A DNA stretch of 64,000 nt, taken from Microtetraspora glauca (GTDB lineage Bacteria; Actinomycetota; Actinomycetes; Streptomycetales; Streptomycetaceae). The stretch covers positions 152,211 to 216,210 of the forward strand of contig JOFO01000007.1 in the NCBI GenBank assembly GCA_000721275.1, in the 5' to 3' direction. Each line of letters begins with the position of its first letter. Position 1 is the first letter of the stretch. The notes below the pieces were generated by a model. That model searched no databases. It saw only the letters and a program-made list of their open reading frames with translations, and was not told where the DNA came from. The position numbers and the translations under genes were made by a program. Positions 33,689-42,129 of the stretch are shown in pieces.

Positions 33689-36600
33689 TCAGTTGGTGCC
33701 GATCTTCGCCAGCAGGTCGACGATCCGGGCCTGGACCTCCGGGGTGTTGGCGCGCTCGGCGAGGAAGAGGACGGTCTCGCCGGAGGACAGCTCCGGCAGC
33801 TTCGCCTCGTCGAGGTCGGCCGAGGTGTAGACGACCAGCGGGGTGCGGTTGAGCTGTCCGTTCGCCCGCAGCCAGTCGATGATCCCGGCCCGCCGGCGGC
33901 GCACCTGCATGAGGTCCATGACCACCAGGTTCGGCCGGGTCTCACCGGCCAGCGCCACCGCCTCGCTGTCCGTGGCCGCCCGTACCACCTGCATCCCGCG
34001 CCGCTCCAGCGTGGCGGCGAGCGCGCCGGCGATGTGCTCGTTCTCCTCGATGACCAGGACCCGCGAGGGGTGCTGCTCGCTGTCGCGCGGCGCGAGCGCC
34101 TTGAGCAGGACGGCGGGATCGGCGCCGTACGCCTCCTCCCGGCCCGCCTGGCCGAGCCCGGCCGCGAGCAGCACCGGCACCTCGGCGGCGACGGCCGCCT
34201 GCCGCAGCGACTGGAGCGCGGTCCGGGTGATCGGCCCGGTCAGCGGGTCGACGAAGAGCGCGGCCGGGAAGGCGGCGATCTGCGCGTCGACCTCCTCGCG
34301 GGAGTGCACGATCACCGGCCGGTAGCCGCGGTCGCTCAGCGCCTGCTGGGTGGTGACGTCCGGCGCGGGCCAGACGAGCAGCCGGCGCGGGTTGTCGAGC
34401 GGCTCCGGGGGCAGTTCGTCGTCCACGGGCAGCGGGGTCGGCCGGTTGACGACCTCGACCGCGCCCCCGGGCCCGTCGAGCGGCTCGGGCCCCTCGGCGG
34501 AACCCTCCGCGGGCGCCCCTATCGCGTACGCGCGCCCCCGCCCCTCCGAGTCGGCGGCGGGCGCGGCGGGCACCGGCGCGGGAACAGGTCCGGGCATCGG
34601 TGCCGGAGCCGGTGCCGGGGCGGGCGGGTCGAGCTCCGGCGGCGTCGCGAGCTTGCGGCGGCGTCCCGAACCGCTCGACGGCGCGGCGACGGGCGTCCCG
34701 GCCTGCGCCGGCGGCGCGAACGGCACGCCCTGCCCGAGCGTCCGCACACTGAACGCCCGCCCCTGCGTCGAGTCCTTCGGCACCGAGGCCGCGCCGGGCG
34801 CGGAAACGGGTGCGGGTGCGGGAGCGGCCTTGGCGTGCGGCATCGGCAGCTCGGGAGGCAGCGGTACGGAACCGGTGCCGGTCCCGTTCGCCGGCGTCGC
34901 GGTCGTCGGCGTCGGCGTCGTCGCCGTCGTCGCCGGAGTGGGCGGTACGACCCCGGGGGCGGCGCCCGGCACGAGACCGGCGGGCGGCACCGGGCCGGCG
35001 GGGGCGGGCCCGGCCGGGGCGGGGTGCGGCTGCGGCGGCGTGTGGCCGGCCCCGGCGGCGACGTCCCGTACGGCCACGTGCCCCCGCTCCTCCGGTACGG
35101 CGGCGGGTGCGGCCTCCGGGCCGTCCTCGCGGTCGGTACCGGCCGGCGGCAGCGCGAATGGGGTCCGCGGGCCCGCCTCGGCCGCCGCCGCACGCTCCTG
35201 CGCGGCGGCGAGCGCACGGCGCCGGCGCCCGGTCGGACGCTCGCTCCCGCCCGGCTCGCCGTGCACGGCGACCACACCGCCCTGCGGCGCGGCCGGCAGA
35301 GCGGGCGCGGGGGTCGACGGTTCGACGGCGACGCCCTGCGGCGGCACGGCGGCACCGAGCGCGGCCCGCTCCTGGGCGCCCTCGGCGGCGGTCACCACGG
35401 AGCCCTCGGCCGGGCGGCCCCGGCGGCGTCCGGTCGGCTCGACGCCGGAGGACTGCTGGGCGGGGATCAGTTCGGCGGGTCCCGCGGCCTCTTCCGTACG
35501 GGCGCGGCGGCGTCCGCCACCGGTGGCCGGCAGGGCCATCGCCCCGGCACCGTCCTCCGGCGCCGTCGGGCTCTCCAGGAAGGCGTCGGTCGACGGGCGC
35601 CGGGCCCGGCGCCGGCCGGAACCGCCCGAGGTCCCGCCGTCCGCGGCACCGGACGGCTGCGCGGGCACCTCCGGCACCCCCGCCGGCGGCACGGGCGCGC
35701 CTGCCGGCGGCACGGGCGCGCCCGCCGGAAGCCCAGGACCCCCCGCCGGAACCCCAGAGCCCCCCGGCGGCAGCCCGGGCATCCCGCCCGGCTCGCCCCG
35801 GCCGGAACCACCGGCCGCCTCCACGGCCTTGGCCGCGGGCTCCAGTTCCTTCGCGCCCCCGCGACCGGAAGCCGCACCGGCGCCCGCGCCAGCAGCCGCA
35901 GCCGCAGCAGCGGGAACGGTTCCCCGGCCCGCGCCGATCGGCACCTCCAGCACGTACGCGCCGCCGCTCGTCCCCGGCACCTCGTGGGTCTGCACGACAC
36001 CGCCGTGCGCCGACACGATCCCGCGCACGATCGGCCCGTGGACCGGGTCGCCGCCCGCGTACGGGCCGCGCACCTCGATGCGGACGACGTCGCCGCGCTG
36101 CGCCGCCGCGACCACGATCGTCGAGTCGGCGGGGGCGCCCTGCGCCGAGGCGCGGGTCTTGCCGGTGGCGTCCACCCCGGCGACGTCGGCGACGAGGTGG
36201 GCGAGCGCGGTCGTCAGCCGGCCCGCGTCGACCTCGGCCTCGATCGGCGGCGCGTGCACGGCGAACTGCGCGCGGCCCGGCCCGATCAGCTCCACGGCCG
36301 CGTCGATGCCGCCGGCCACGATCTCGTCGAGCAGCGCGACCTTCCGGTCCAGCTGCTCCTCGCCGGCGTCCAGGCGCTGGTAGCCGAGGACGTTGTCGAC
36401 GAGCGCGGTCATCCGGGCGTACCCGGCGACGAGGTGGTGCAGGACCTGGTTGGCCTCGGGCCACAGCTGCACGCCGTCGTCGGCGGCCAGCGAACCCAGC
36501 TCGGTCCGCAGCTCCTCCAGCGGCCCGCGCAGCGACTCGGCCAGCACGGCGGTCAGCTGGGCGTGCCGGGCGGCGAGGGCCGCGTACTTCTCCGCCTGCG

Positions 36601-37471
36601 CCTCGCGCTCGGCGGCGTGCCGCTCGGCCCGGTCGGCGAGCTCGGCCGCGTGCTTCTCGGCCAGCTGCTCGTACGGCCGGCGGTCGGTGAACGTCATCAC
36701 CGCGCCGACGAGCTGGTCGCCGTCCCGCACCGGCGCCGTCGTCAGGTCGACGGGCACCCGCTCGCCGCCCTTCGACCAGAGCACCTGGCCGCGCACCCGG
36801 TGCTTGCGCCCGGACTTCAGGGTGTCGGCGAGCGGGGACTCCTCGTACGGGAAGGGGGTGCCGTCGGCGCGCTTGGCGAGGATCAGCGGGTGCAGCTCGG
36901 CGCCGCCCAGCTCGCCCGCGCGGTAGCCGAGGATCTGCGCGAAGGCGGGGTTCACGAGGACGACCCGGCCGTCGGTGTCCGTGCCGACGACGCCCTCGGA
37001 GGCGGCCCGCAGGATCATCTCGGTCTGGCGCTGCGAGCGGGCCAGCTCGGCCTCGGTGTCGACGGTGCCGGTGAGGTCGCGGACCACGAGCATCAGCAGC
37101 TCGTCGCCGGTGTAGCCGCTGTAGGAGTCGTACGCCTCGCGCCCGTCCTCCAGGCTGGCGCTGGTGACCTCGACCGGGAACTCGCCGCCGTCGGTACGGC
37201 GGGCGATCATCCGCATCGGCTTGGTGCGGCCCCGCTCGTCCGCGGGGTCGGGGCGGCGCATCGAGCCGGGGATCAGGCGCGAGTCGAAGTCCGGCAGCAG
37301 GTCGAGCAGCCCGCGCCCGACGAGCGCGGTGCCGGGGGTCTCGAACATGCCGAGGGCGATGGTGTTGGCGTTGACGACCGTGCCGTTGCAGTTGACGAGC
37401 ACGAGACCGTCGGGGAGGGCGTCGAGTATGGCTGCGAGGCGAGCAGCGCCTCGGGATGGCCTGCTGCTCAC
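33689..37471 (-). CDS. PAS-PAS pseudo-histidine-kinase with C-terminal receiver domains
   Basis: A 1260-residue cytoplasmic signalling protein. Order: PAS (about 10-130), PAS (about 145-265), short coiled coil (about 265-305), DHp-like segment (about 305-375), HATPase-like fold (about 375-515), a Pro/Gly/Ala-rich linker of about 500 residues with P-V-P-P-A-G-A repeats, a degenerate receiver (about 1022-1130) and a more complete receiver (about 1133-1258). The H-box reads A-E-S-L-R-G-P-L where S-H-E-L-R-T-P-L is normal, so the phosphorylated His is missing. The N-box Asn and the D-x-G-x-G motif are also missing, so kinase activity is unlikely. The last receiver keeps the acidic pair (E-E-N) and the phosphoacceptor Asp (V-V-M-D-L-M), but the usual Lys is Arg. 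GTG start after GGGAGGAAG. Probably a scaffold or sink for another kinase. Confidence 0.88.
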   Translation of the reverse strand: MSSRPSRGAARLAAILDALPDGLVLVNCNGTVVNANTIALGMFETPGTALVGRGLLDLLPDFDSRLIPGSMRRPDPADERGRTKPMRMIARRTDGGEFPVEVTSASLEDGREAYDSYSGYTGDELLMLVVRDLTGTVDTEAELARSQRQTEMILRAASEGVVGTDTDGRVVLVNPAFAQILGYRAGELGGAELHPLILAKRADGTPFPYEESPLADTLKSGRKHRVRGQVLWSKGGERVPVDLTTAPVRDGDQLVGAVMTFTDRRPYEQLAEKHAAELADRAERHAAEREAQAEKYAALAARHAQLTAVLAESLRGPLEELRTELGSLAADDGVQLWPEANQVLHHLVAGYARMTALVDNVLGYQRLDAGEEQLDRKVALLDEIVAGGIDAAVELIGPGRAQFAVHAPPIEAEVDAGRLTTALAHLVADVAGVDATGKTRASAQGAPADSTIVVAAAQRGDVVRIEVRGPYAGGDPVHGPIVRGIVSAHGGVVQTHEVPGTSGGAYVLEVPIGAGRGTVPAAAAAAAGAGAGAASGRGGAKELEPAAKAVEAAGGSGRGEPGGMPGLPPGGSGVPAGGPGLPAGAPVPPAGAPVPPAGVPEVPAQPSGAADGGTSGGSGRRRARRPSTDAFLESPTAPEDGAGAMALPATGGGRRRARTEEAAGPAELIPAQQSSGVEPTGRRRGRPAEGSVVTAAEGAQERAALGAAVPPQGVAVEPSTPAPALPAAPQGGVVAVHGEPGGSERPTGRRRRALAAAQERAAAAEAGPRTPFALPPAGTDREDGPEAAPAAVPEERGHVAVRDVAAGAGHTPPQPHPAPAGPAPAGPVPPAGLVPGAAPGVVPPTPATTATTPTPTTATPANGTGTGSVPLPPELPMPHAKAAPAPAPVSAPGAASVPKDSTQGRAFSVRTLGQGVPFAPPAQAGTPVAAPSSGSGRRRKLATPPELDPPAPAPAPAPMPGPVPAPVPAAPAADSEGRGRAYAIGAPAEGSAEGPEPLDGPGGAVEVVNRPTPLPVDDELPPEPLDNPRRLLVWPAPDVTTQQALSDRGYRPVIVHSREEVDAQIAAFPAALFVDPLTGPITRTALQSLRQAAVAAEVPVLLAAGLGQAGREEAYGADPAVLLKALAPRDSEQHPSRVLVIEENEHIAGALAATLERRGMQVVRAATDSEAVALAGETRPNLVVMDLMQVRRRRAGIIDWLRANGQLNRTPLVVYTSADLDEAKLPELSSGETVLFLAERANTPEVQARIVDLLAKIGTN

Positions 37472-37621
37472 GACGACGCTTCCTCCCTGACGCCTGCAAT
37501 TGCCCGCGCGCTGTGCCCGCGGTGTGCGCCGCCCGGCATGTGCCGTGACGGCGGGCCGGCCCCATCTTGCCCCTCGGGCGGCGGCCCTGTCACTGAGGGA
37601 GTCTAACGGCGCCCCCGTCCG

Positions 37622-38065
37622 TCAGGCCCGGACGCTCGGAAGGAGGGGTTCCGCGTTCTCCCAGCGGTCGATCTCGCAGCCGTTCGCCCGGGAGAAGCGG
37701 GCGTCGATCCGGCGCCCCTGCCAGGTGCCGGTCACCTGGGCGGTGACCGGCCCGCCGAACTCCTGGGTGCACATCCGGTCCGCCGGCACCGGCGCGAAGG
37801 GGTTCTCCCCGGCGCGCGCGAAGCCCTCCAGGCGCTCGCACGCCCGCTCCGCCGCCGGGTGGTCGCCCGCCGCCCGCCCGTCGCAGGTCAGCGTCCAGCT
37901 GCCGTCGGCCTCCGGGTTCCCGCTCCCGGAGACGGTCACCGTCAGCGAGTCGGGCGGCGAGAGCAGCGGCAGCGGCGGCAGCGGCACGGCGGAGGCGGCG
38001 CCGGCGGAGACGCCGGCGAGCCCGGTGACGAGGACGGTGGCGAGAACGAGGCGGCGCAGCGGCAT
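37622..38065 (-). CDS. SSI-family subtilisin inhibitor-like secreted protein
   Basis: A 147-residue secreted inhibitor of serine proteases. The ATG at 38065 begins a Sec signal ending A-S-A (about residue 29). The mature domain has the four conserved Cys that form two disulfides (T-L-T-C-D, E-R-A-C-E, R-M-C-T-Q, N-G-C-E-I). In SSI the P1 residue lies two positions after the third Cys; here that gives Gln (C-T-Q-E-F), instead of the usual Met, Lys or Arg. A shift in target protease is likely. Longer upstream frames are not real. Confidence 0.9.
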   Translation of the reverse strand: MPLRRLVLATVLVTGLAGVSAGAASAVPLPPLPLLSPPDSLTVTVSGSGNPEADGSWTLTCDGRAAGDHPAAERACERLEGFARAGENPFAPVPADRMCTQEFGGPVTAQVTGTWQGRRIDARFSRANGCEIDRWENAEPLLPSVRA

Positions 38066-38337
38066 GGAACGACTCCGGGAAGACGGGACGGGGTACGAGG
38101 CGGGAGCCGGGCCCAGACGCGAGCGAACCGCGCGGGAGCCCACCCCTCCTCTAACGCTCCGGCCCGGCGGGCGTTGCGCAACCGGAGTACGCCGGGCGGG
38201 GGGCGCACGCGGTGCGGGGACGCGCCGAGCCCTTTGCCGTGGGCCCCGCCCGCCTAGTACGGTGAAAGCGATTGGTGACACGAGGCTCGCCTGTGTCATC
38301 ATCTGCACGCACCGTCCGCGCATGCGCGGGGGTGCGA

Positions 38338-38428
38338 GGAGGCGTCGCCTAGTCCGGTCTATGGCGCCGCACTGCTAATGCGGTTTGGGCTTTATCGCCC
38401 ATCGAGGGTTCAAATCCCTCCGCCTCCG
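38338..38428 (+). tRNA. tRNA-Ser(GCU)
   Basis: A 91-base tRNA with a long variable arm. The acceptor pairs GGAGGCG with CGCCTCC, and the anticodon is GCT (ctGCTaa). The T arm has GTTCAAATC. CCA is not encoded directly after the discriminator G. Confidence 0.95.
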
Positions 38429-38435
38429 CCCCACA

Positions 38436-38465
38436 GGAAGCCCCGGCCCCACGGCCGGGGCTTCC
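38436..38465 (+). terminator. Terminator of tRNA-Ser(GCU)
   Basis: A perfect 13-bp stem (38436-38448 with 38453-38465) with a 4-base loop. The remaining DNA up to the next tRNA, about 250 bases, holds no supported gene. Confidence 0.8.
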
Positions 38466-38716
38466 GCCGTTCCCGCCCCGCCCGCCGCCACACCACCTGT
38501 GACCCCGGTCTCTTTCGGCACCCCCAGCCCCGTTCCACCCCCTGGAACCCCCGGCTCCACCCCACCGTCCGCCACCGCCACCGAGCGCGTTTCCGCAGGT
38601 CAGAGGGGGTGGGCTAATCGGATTTCACAGGACGGCGGCAGTCATGTAATGTTCTTCCTGTCGCCGGGACAGCGGGCCGAAAGGGCCGGGAAACGGAGAC
38701 GAGAACAAAAGAACAA

Positions 38717-38789
38717 GCACTCGTAGCTTAACGGATAGAGCATCTGACTACGGATCAGAAGGTTGCAGGTTCGAATCCTGCCGAGTGCA
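38717..38789 (+). tRNA. tRNA-Arg(ACG)
   Basis: A 73-base tRNA. The acceptor pairs GCACTCG with CGAGTGC, the anticodon loop reads CTACGGA, giving anticodon ACG, and the T arm has GTTCGAATC. The first anticodon A would be converted to inosine by the TadA-type deaminase encoded at 60569-61045. CCA is not encoded. Confidence 0.95.
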
Positions 38790-38795
38790 CACAGG

Positions 38796-38827
38796 CAAGA
38801 GGCCCGGACGATAGTCCGGGCCTCTTG
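38796..38827 (+). terminator. Terminator of tRNA-Arg(ACG)
   Basis: A perfect 14-bp stem (38796-38809 with 38814-38827) with a 4-base GATA loop. It also marks the end of the convergent membrane protein gene. Confidence 0.8.
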
Positions 38828-38842
38828 CGTTGCGTGGTGCGT

Positions 38843-39178
38843 CTACGTGGCGGAGGGGGAGTTCCTGCGCGGGCGGGGCGGGCGGTGGCGGAGGGTGTGG
38901 AGGAGGGCGCCCAGGGCGAAGGACTGGATCAGGGCGCTGAGGGTGACGCCGGCGGCGAGGGTCCAGAACGGGGCGTCCAGGCCCCAGGTCGCCTGGGTGA
39001 GGTTCGCGGCCAGGAGGGAGAACGGGGCCGTGAGGAGGAACGGCCAGATTCCGACGATGCCGGGGTCGCCGAAGACTGCCGCCGCCGTCTCGAACGCGAC
39101 GGACGCGCCGACGAGGCCCAGGTACGCGGCGGAGGCCGGGTTGGCGAAGGTCAGGCGGAGCAGGGTGCGGGCGTTCAT
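38843..39178 (-). CDS. Small membrane protein, probably SCO4225 family
   Basis: A 111-residue protein with three hydrophobic segments (about residues 15-38, 42-65 and 72-98) and a basic Pro/Arg tail. The N-terminus M-N-A-R-T-L-L-R-L-T-F-A-N-P-A-S-A resembles the SCO4225-type Streptomyces membrane proteins as I remember them. No catalytic residues are visible. Function is unknown, and it has no operon partner. A start at ATG 39178 with GGGGGAATC upstream is acceptable. Confidence 0.72.
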   Translation of the reverse strand: MNARTLLRLTFANPASAAYLGLVGASVAFETAAAVFGDPGIVGIWPFLLTAPFSLLAANLTQATWGLDAPFWTLAAGVTLSALIQSFALGALLHTLRHRPPRPRRNSPSAT

Positions 39179-39372
39179 CGATTCCCCCTGGTGACGTGGT
39201 GACGCGGTGACGTGGTGACTTCATGGTGGGGGCGGGGGCGCCGGGGGGCTTGAGTAGCGGTACTCAGGGCGGGCGGCTCGGGTGCGGGGGTCGTGGGGCG
39301 TTGCCAGCGGCCGGGTGCGTGCGGTTAGGTTCGGGTGATCGTATTTTTTGACGGAAAAGTGGGGGTAGGGCC

Positions 39373-39738
39373 ATGGCGCTCTTCGGGAACGCGCACGCGA
39401 TCGACCCGGCGCAGGCGCAGCAGGACTACGCGCGGCTGCTCGGGCAGGGGGAGCAGGTGCACGCCGCGTACCTGCTGATCCGCGACGTCATCTTCTTCAC
39501 GGACCGGCGGCTCGTGCTCGTCGACAAGCAGGGCATCACCGGCAAGAAGGTCGAGTACCACTCGGTCCCGTACCGGAGCATCACGCACTTCGCCGTCGAG
39601 ACGGCCGGCACCTTCGACCTCGACGCCGAGCTGAAGATCTGGATCTCCGGCCAGGCGCTGCCCGTCACCAAGACGTTCACCAAGGGCGTGGACATCTACG
39701 AGGTGCAGGCGATCCTCACGCAGTTCGTCGCCCGCTGA
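39373..39738 (+). CDS. Bacterial PH-domain protein (YvbH/YokE type)
   Basis: A 121-residue cytoplasmic protein that consists of a single bacterial pleckstrin-homology domain. Strand-rich segments L-L-I-R-D-V-I-F-F-T-D-R-R-L-V-L-V-D and V-P-Y-R-S-I-T-H-F-A-V-E-T are typical. These proteins form oligomeric rings; ligand and role are unknown. ATG at 39373 after GGGGGTAGGG. A strong terminator follows. Confidence 0.88.
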   Translation: MALFGNAHAIDPAQAQQDYARLLGQGEQVHAAYLLIRDVIFFTDRRLVLVDKQGITGKKVEYHSVPYRSITHFAVETAGTFDLDAELKIWISGQALPVTKTFTKGVDIYEVQAILTQFVAR

Positions 39739-39764
39739 GCGGTGCGCCGGCCGGCCTGAAGGTG

Positions 39765-39796
39765 AAGGCCCCGGGCGGCTCCCCGCCCGGGGCCTT
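39765..39796 (+). terminator. Terminator after the PH-domain gene
   Basis: A perfect 14-bp stem (39765-39778 with 39783-39796) with a 4-base loop, followed by TCCC. A T-rich run (ccttttttgttt) follows about 30 bases later. Confidence 0.82.
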
Positions 39797-39934
39797 TCCC
39801 GTTCGCCCAGGGCTCTCTGTCCACCCCGGGCCTTTTTTGTTTGCCCGGAGGTTTCCCCTTTCGGGTGAACTCCACCGATCTGCATGTCAGTTGAATATGC
39901 CTTCGGCTTAGCGTGCCGGTGGAGGTGATGATCG

Positions 39935-40765
39935 TTGGACGCGATCGACATCGATGACTTCGTACGGGCCGCCGCCGGAGGCCGTCTGCGGCGGCTGACC
40001 GCCGTCGACGGGGCGCACTGGTTCCCCGTCGTGGACGTGGCCCGGAGGCTCGGGTACGCGGGGCCGCGCGAGGCGCTGCGGAGCGTGGCGCTGCCGGCCT
40101 GGTGCCTGGCGCCGGCCCGGGAGCTGGCGCCGAGCCCGGACATACTCGCGCGCAGCGGCATCCGCGGCACCGCGCGGATGGTCAGCCTCCCCGGCCTCGT
40201 CCAGCTCGTCACCGCCTGCCGTTCGCCCGAGGCCGGGCCGTTCCGGACCTGGGTGGGCGAGCTGGTGGCCGAGGTGCAGCGGCACGGCTGCTACGGACTC
40301 GAACCCGCCCCGGCCCACGACGGGTTCGTGCTGCCGCCCGAACTCGTCGACGTCCTCGTCCGCCTGGAGGGGCAGCTCGACGAGAGCGCCGCGGGCCTCT
40401 CCGGACAGACCGGCTACGCGGAGCTGTTGCGGGAGACGCGGCTCAGCCTCTCAAGGGTCGCCGACTCCCTTGAGCGCACCTTCGCCGTCCCCCGGCAGCG
40501 CGGCGGCGAGGAAGGACCCCGGCTCAGCGCGCAGGAGCTCGTCGAGTCCTGGGAGATCAGCGGCGACATGCGGGCCGTCGCCAGCTTCCTCGCCCCCGCC
40601 CTCGTGCGCGGCGGCGTCCGCTGCCGGCCTCAGGACGTCACCCGCCGCACCGGGCTCTCCGGCGAGCGCGTCCGCGACTGCGTCCGGCTGCTCATCGAGC
40701 GGGGCTGCATGCGGGAGGTCGGCGACCCCGGACCGGACGGGACCCGGATCTACGTCCTGCCCTGA
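39935..40765 (+). CDS. BRO-N domain DNA-binding-like protein
   Basis: A 276-residue protein. The first 125 residues match the BRO N-terminal DNA-binding domain (W-F-P-V-V-D-V-A-R-R-L-G-Y-A, later M-V-S-L-P-G-L-V-Q-L). A helical middle part (about 140-185) and a C-terminal winged-helix-like segment (about 210-270: V-T-R-R-T-G-L-S-G-E-R-V-R-D-C) follow. The start is TTG at 39935, 5 bases after a perfect GGAGGTGAT; no ATG or GTG near it is in frame. BRO domains are common in phages and viruses. No phage genes surround this copy, so it seems to be a chromosomal regulator. The gene before the DUF2797 gene is close but not overlapping. Confidence 0.8.
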   Translation: MDAIDIDDFVRAAAGGRLRRLTAVDGAHWFPVVDVARRLGYAGPREALRSVALPAWCLAPARELAPSPDILARSGIRGTARMVSLPGLVQLVTACRSPEAGPFRTWVGELVAEVQRHGCYGLEPAPAHDGFVLPPELVDVLVRLEGQLDESAAGLSGQTGYAELLRETRLSLSRVADSLERTFAVPRQRGGEEGPRLSAQELVESWEISGDMRAVASFLAPALVRGGVRCRPQDVTRRTGLSGERVRDCVRLLIERGCMREVGDPGPDGTRIYVLP

Positions 40766-40815
40766 CGACGTGGGGGATCCGTGGGACGGCGAGGGAGGAT
40801 GGGGAGCGCGGGGAG

Positions 40816-41706
40816 GTGTACGTGGGAGGCGGGACGGGCGTGTGGCGGAGCGGGGGCGTCGGGTGGAGCGGGGGCTCGCCCGGACTGCGCTGGTGGGGCG
40901 GGCGGGTGAGTCCCGTCGGGTACGGGCAGCCGCTCGGCTTCCGGGCCGTCGGCGGCCGGCTCTGCGCGGGCGCGCGGGGCAACGGCTGCCCCGTCGGCGC
41001 GCCGGTGCCCGGGCGGTCCACCGGCGGACTGTGCCCCGACTGCGCGCGCCTCGACCGCGCCCACTCCGTCGCCGCCGACACCTTCGCCGACGACCCTCGG
41101 CCCTACCGCGTCTACCTCGCCTGGTTCGGGCCCGGCACCGTCAAGGTCGGCATCACCGGGGAGCACCGGGGCGCCGCCCGGCTACGCGAACAGGGCGCCG
41201 TCGCCTTCTGCTGGCTCGGCCGGGGGCCGCTGATGGCCGCCCGGCGGACCGAGGAGGTGCTGCGGCAGGCGCTCGGCGTGCCCGACCGGGTGGCGTACGA
41301 GCGCAAGCGGGCGCTGCGGGTCGGGCTGCCGGACGCCGGCGCCCGGGCCGCGGAGGTCGAGGAGCTGTACGGGCGGGCCCTCGGCGTCGGCGGCTGGCGC
41401 GAGACGCTGGAGGCGCTGCCGTTCACCGCGTACGACCACGGGGAGCTCTTCGGGCTGGGCGGGCTGCCCGCGCTCGACGGGACCGTCACGGAGCTGGTCG
41501 AGGGCGGGGTCGTCACCGGCCGGGTGCTCGCCGCCGCCGGTCCCGATCTGCACCTGGGCGATCGCGGTGGGCGCCATCTGGTGCTCGACGGGCGGCTGCT
41601 CGGCGGCTGGGGGCTCGAACGGTGCGGGGCGGACGACGCCTGGAGCGTGCCGGTCGGCGGCGCGCCGGCGGCCGGGAGCCACGCGGGCCAGGAAGGGCTG
41701 TTCTGA
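40816..41706 (+). CDS. DUF2797 protein
   Basis: A 296-residue protein. The N-terminal region has Cys pairs (L-C-A-G-A-R-G-N-G-C and L-C-P-D-C) that could bind zinc. The central region has V-Y-L-A-W-F-G-P-G-T-V-K-V-G-I-T-G, which resembles the first strands of a GIY-YIG-like fold and defines DUF2797. No activity is established for the family. The GTG at 40816 is used; another GTG two codons later is equally possible. It lies 50 bases after the BRO-N gene, in the same orientation, so both may be cotranscribed. Confidence 0.78.
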   Translation: MYVGGGTGVWRSGGVGWSGGSPGLRWWGGRVSPVGYGQPLGFRAVGGRLCAGARGNGCPVGAPVPGRSTGGLCPDCARLDRAHSVAADTFADDPRPYRVYLAWFGPGTVKVGITGEHRGAARLREQGAVAFCWLGRGPLMAARRTEEVLRQALGVPDRVAYERKRALRVGLPDAGARAAEVEELYGRALGVGGWRETLEALPFTAYDHGELFGLGGLPALDGTVTELVEGGVVTGRVLAAAGPDLHLGDRGGRHLVLDGRLLGGWGLERCGADDAWSVPVGGAPAAGSHAGQEGLF

Positions 41707-41793
41707 GCGCGAGGTTCCGTCCTGCGTAAAGTCTTGGATCCCTTCGGCCGGGAGCCGTGGACACGGTCCCGTCCGTCCGGCGAGGGTGACCGC

Positions 41794-42129
41794 ATGACGC
41801 AGAAGCCGATCTCCGGTCTCGAACCCCCCTACTACACCGCCGTGTTCACCTCCGTCCGGCCCGACGCCCCCGAGGGGTACGCCGACACCCTCGCCGAGCT
41901 GCGCGAACGGGTCGCCGGCGTGCCCGGCTTCCTCGGGTACGAGTCGGCCCGTACGCCCGGCGGCCTGGGCATCACCGTCGCCTACTTCCGGGACCTGGAG
42001 GCGCTCGACGCCTGGCGCCTGGACCCCGCGCACGCGGCGGCGAAGCAGCACGGGCGGGAGCACTGGTACGAGGCGTACAGCGTCCACATCGGGAAGGTCG
42101 AGCGGAGTTACGGCCATGAGCGCGGGTGA
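41794..42129 (+). CDS. ABM-fold monooxygenase-like protein
   Basis: A 111-residue protein of the dimeric alpha-beta barrel type. Features are Y-Y-T-A-V-F-T-S-V-R near residue 13, G-F-L-G-Y-E-S-A-R near 50, Y-F-R-D-L-E-A-L-D-A-W near 65 and H-W-Y-E-A-Y near 92. Family members include quinol monooxygenases and small-molecule sensors. ATG at 41794 after GAGGGTGACC. The stop overlaps the amidohydrolase gene by 14 bases, so the two likely act in one pathway. Confidence 0.85.
   Translation: MTQKPISGLEPPYYTAVFTSVRPDAPEGYADTLAELRERVAGVPGFLGYESARTPGGLGITVAYFRDLEALDAWRLDPAHAAAKQHGREHWYEAYSVHIGKVERSYGHERG

Noticed and set aside
34034..37606. A 1190-codon frame opposite the PAS/receiver gene, and long frames within it
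   Set aside because: The minus-strand frame contains PAS and receiver motifs; the plus-strand products are only Arg/Gly/Pro-rich.
39935..40765. A prophage, suggested by the BRO-N domain
   Set aside because: Neighbouring genes are ordinary chromosomal ones, with no capsid, terminase, tail or integrase gene and no att repeat.
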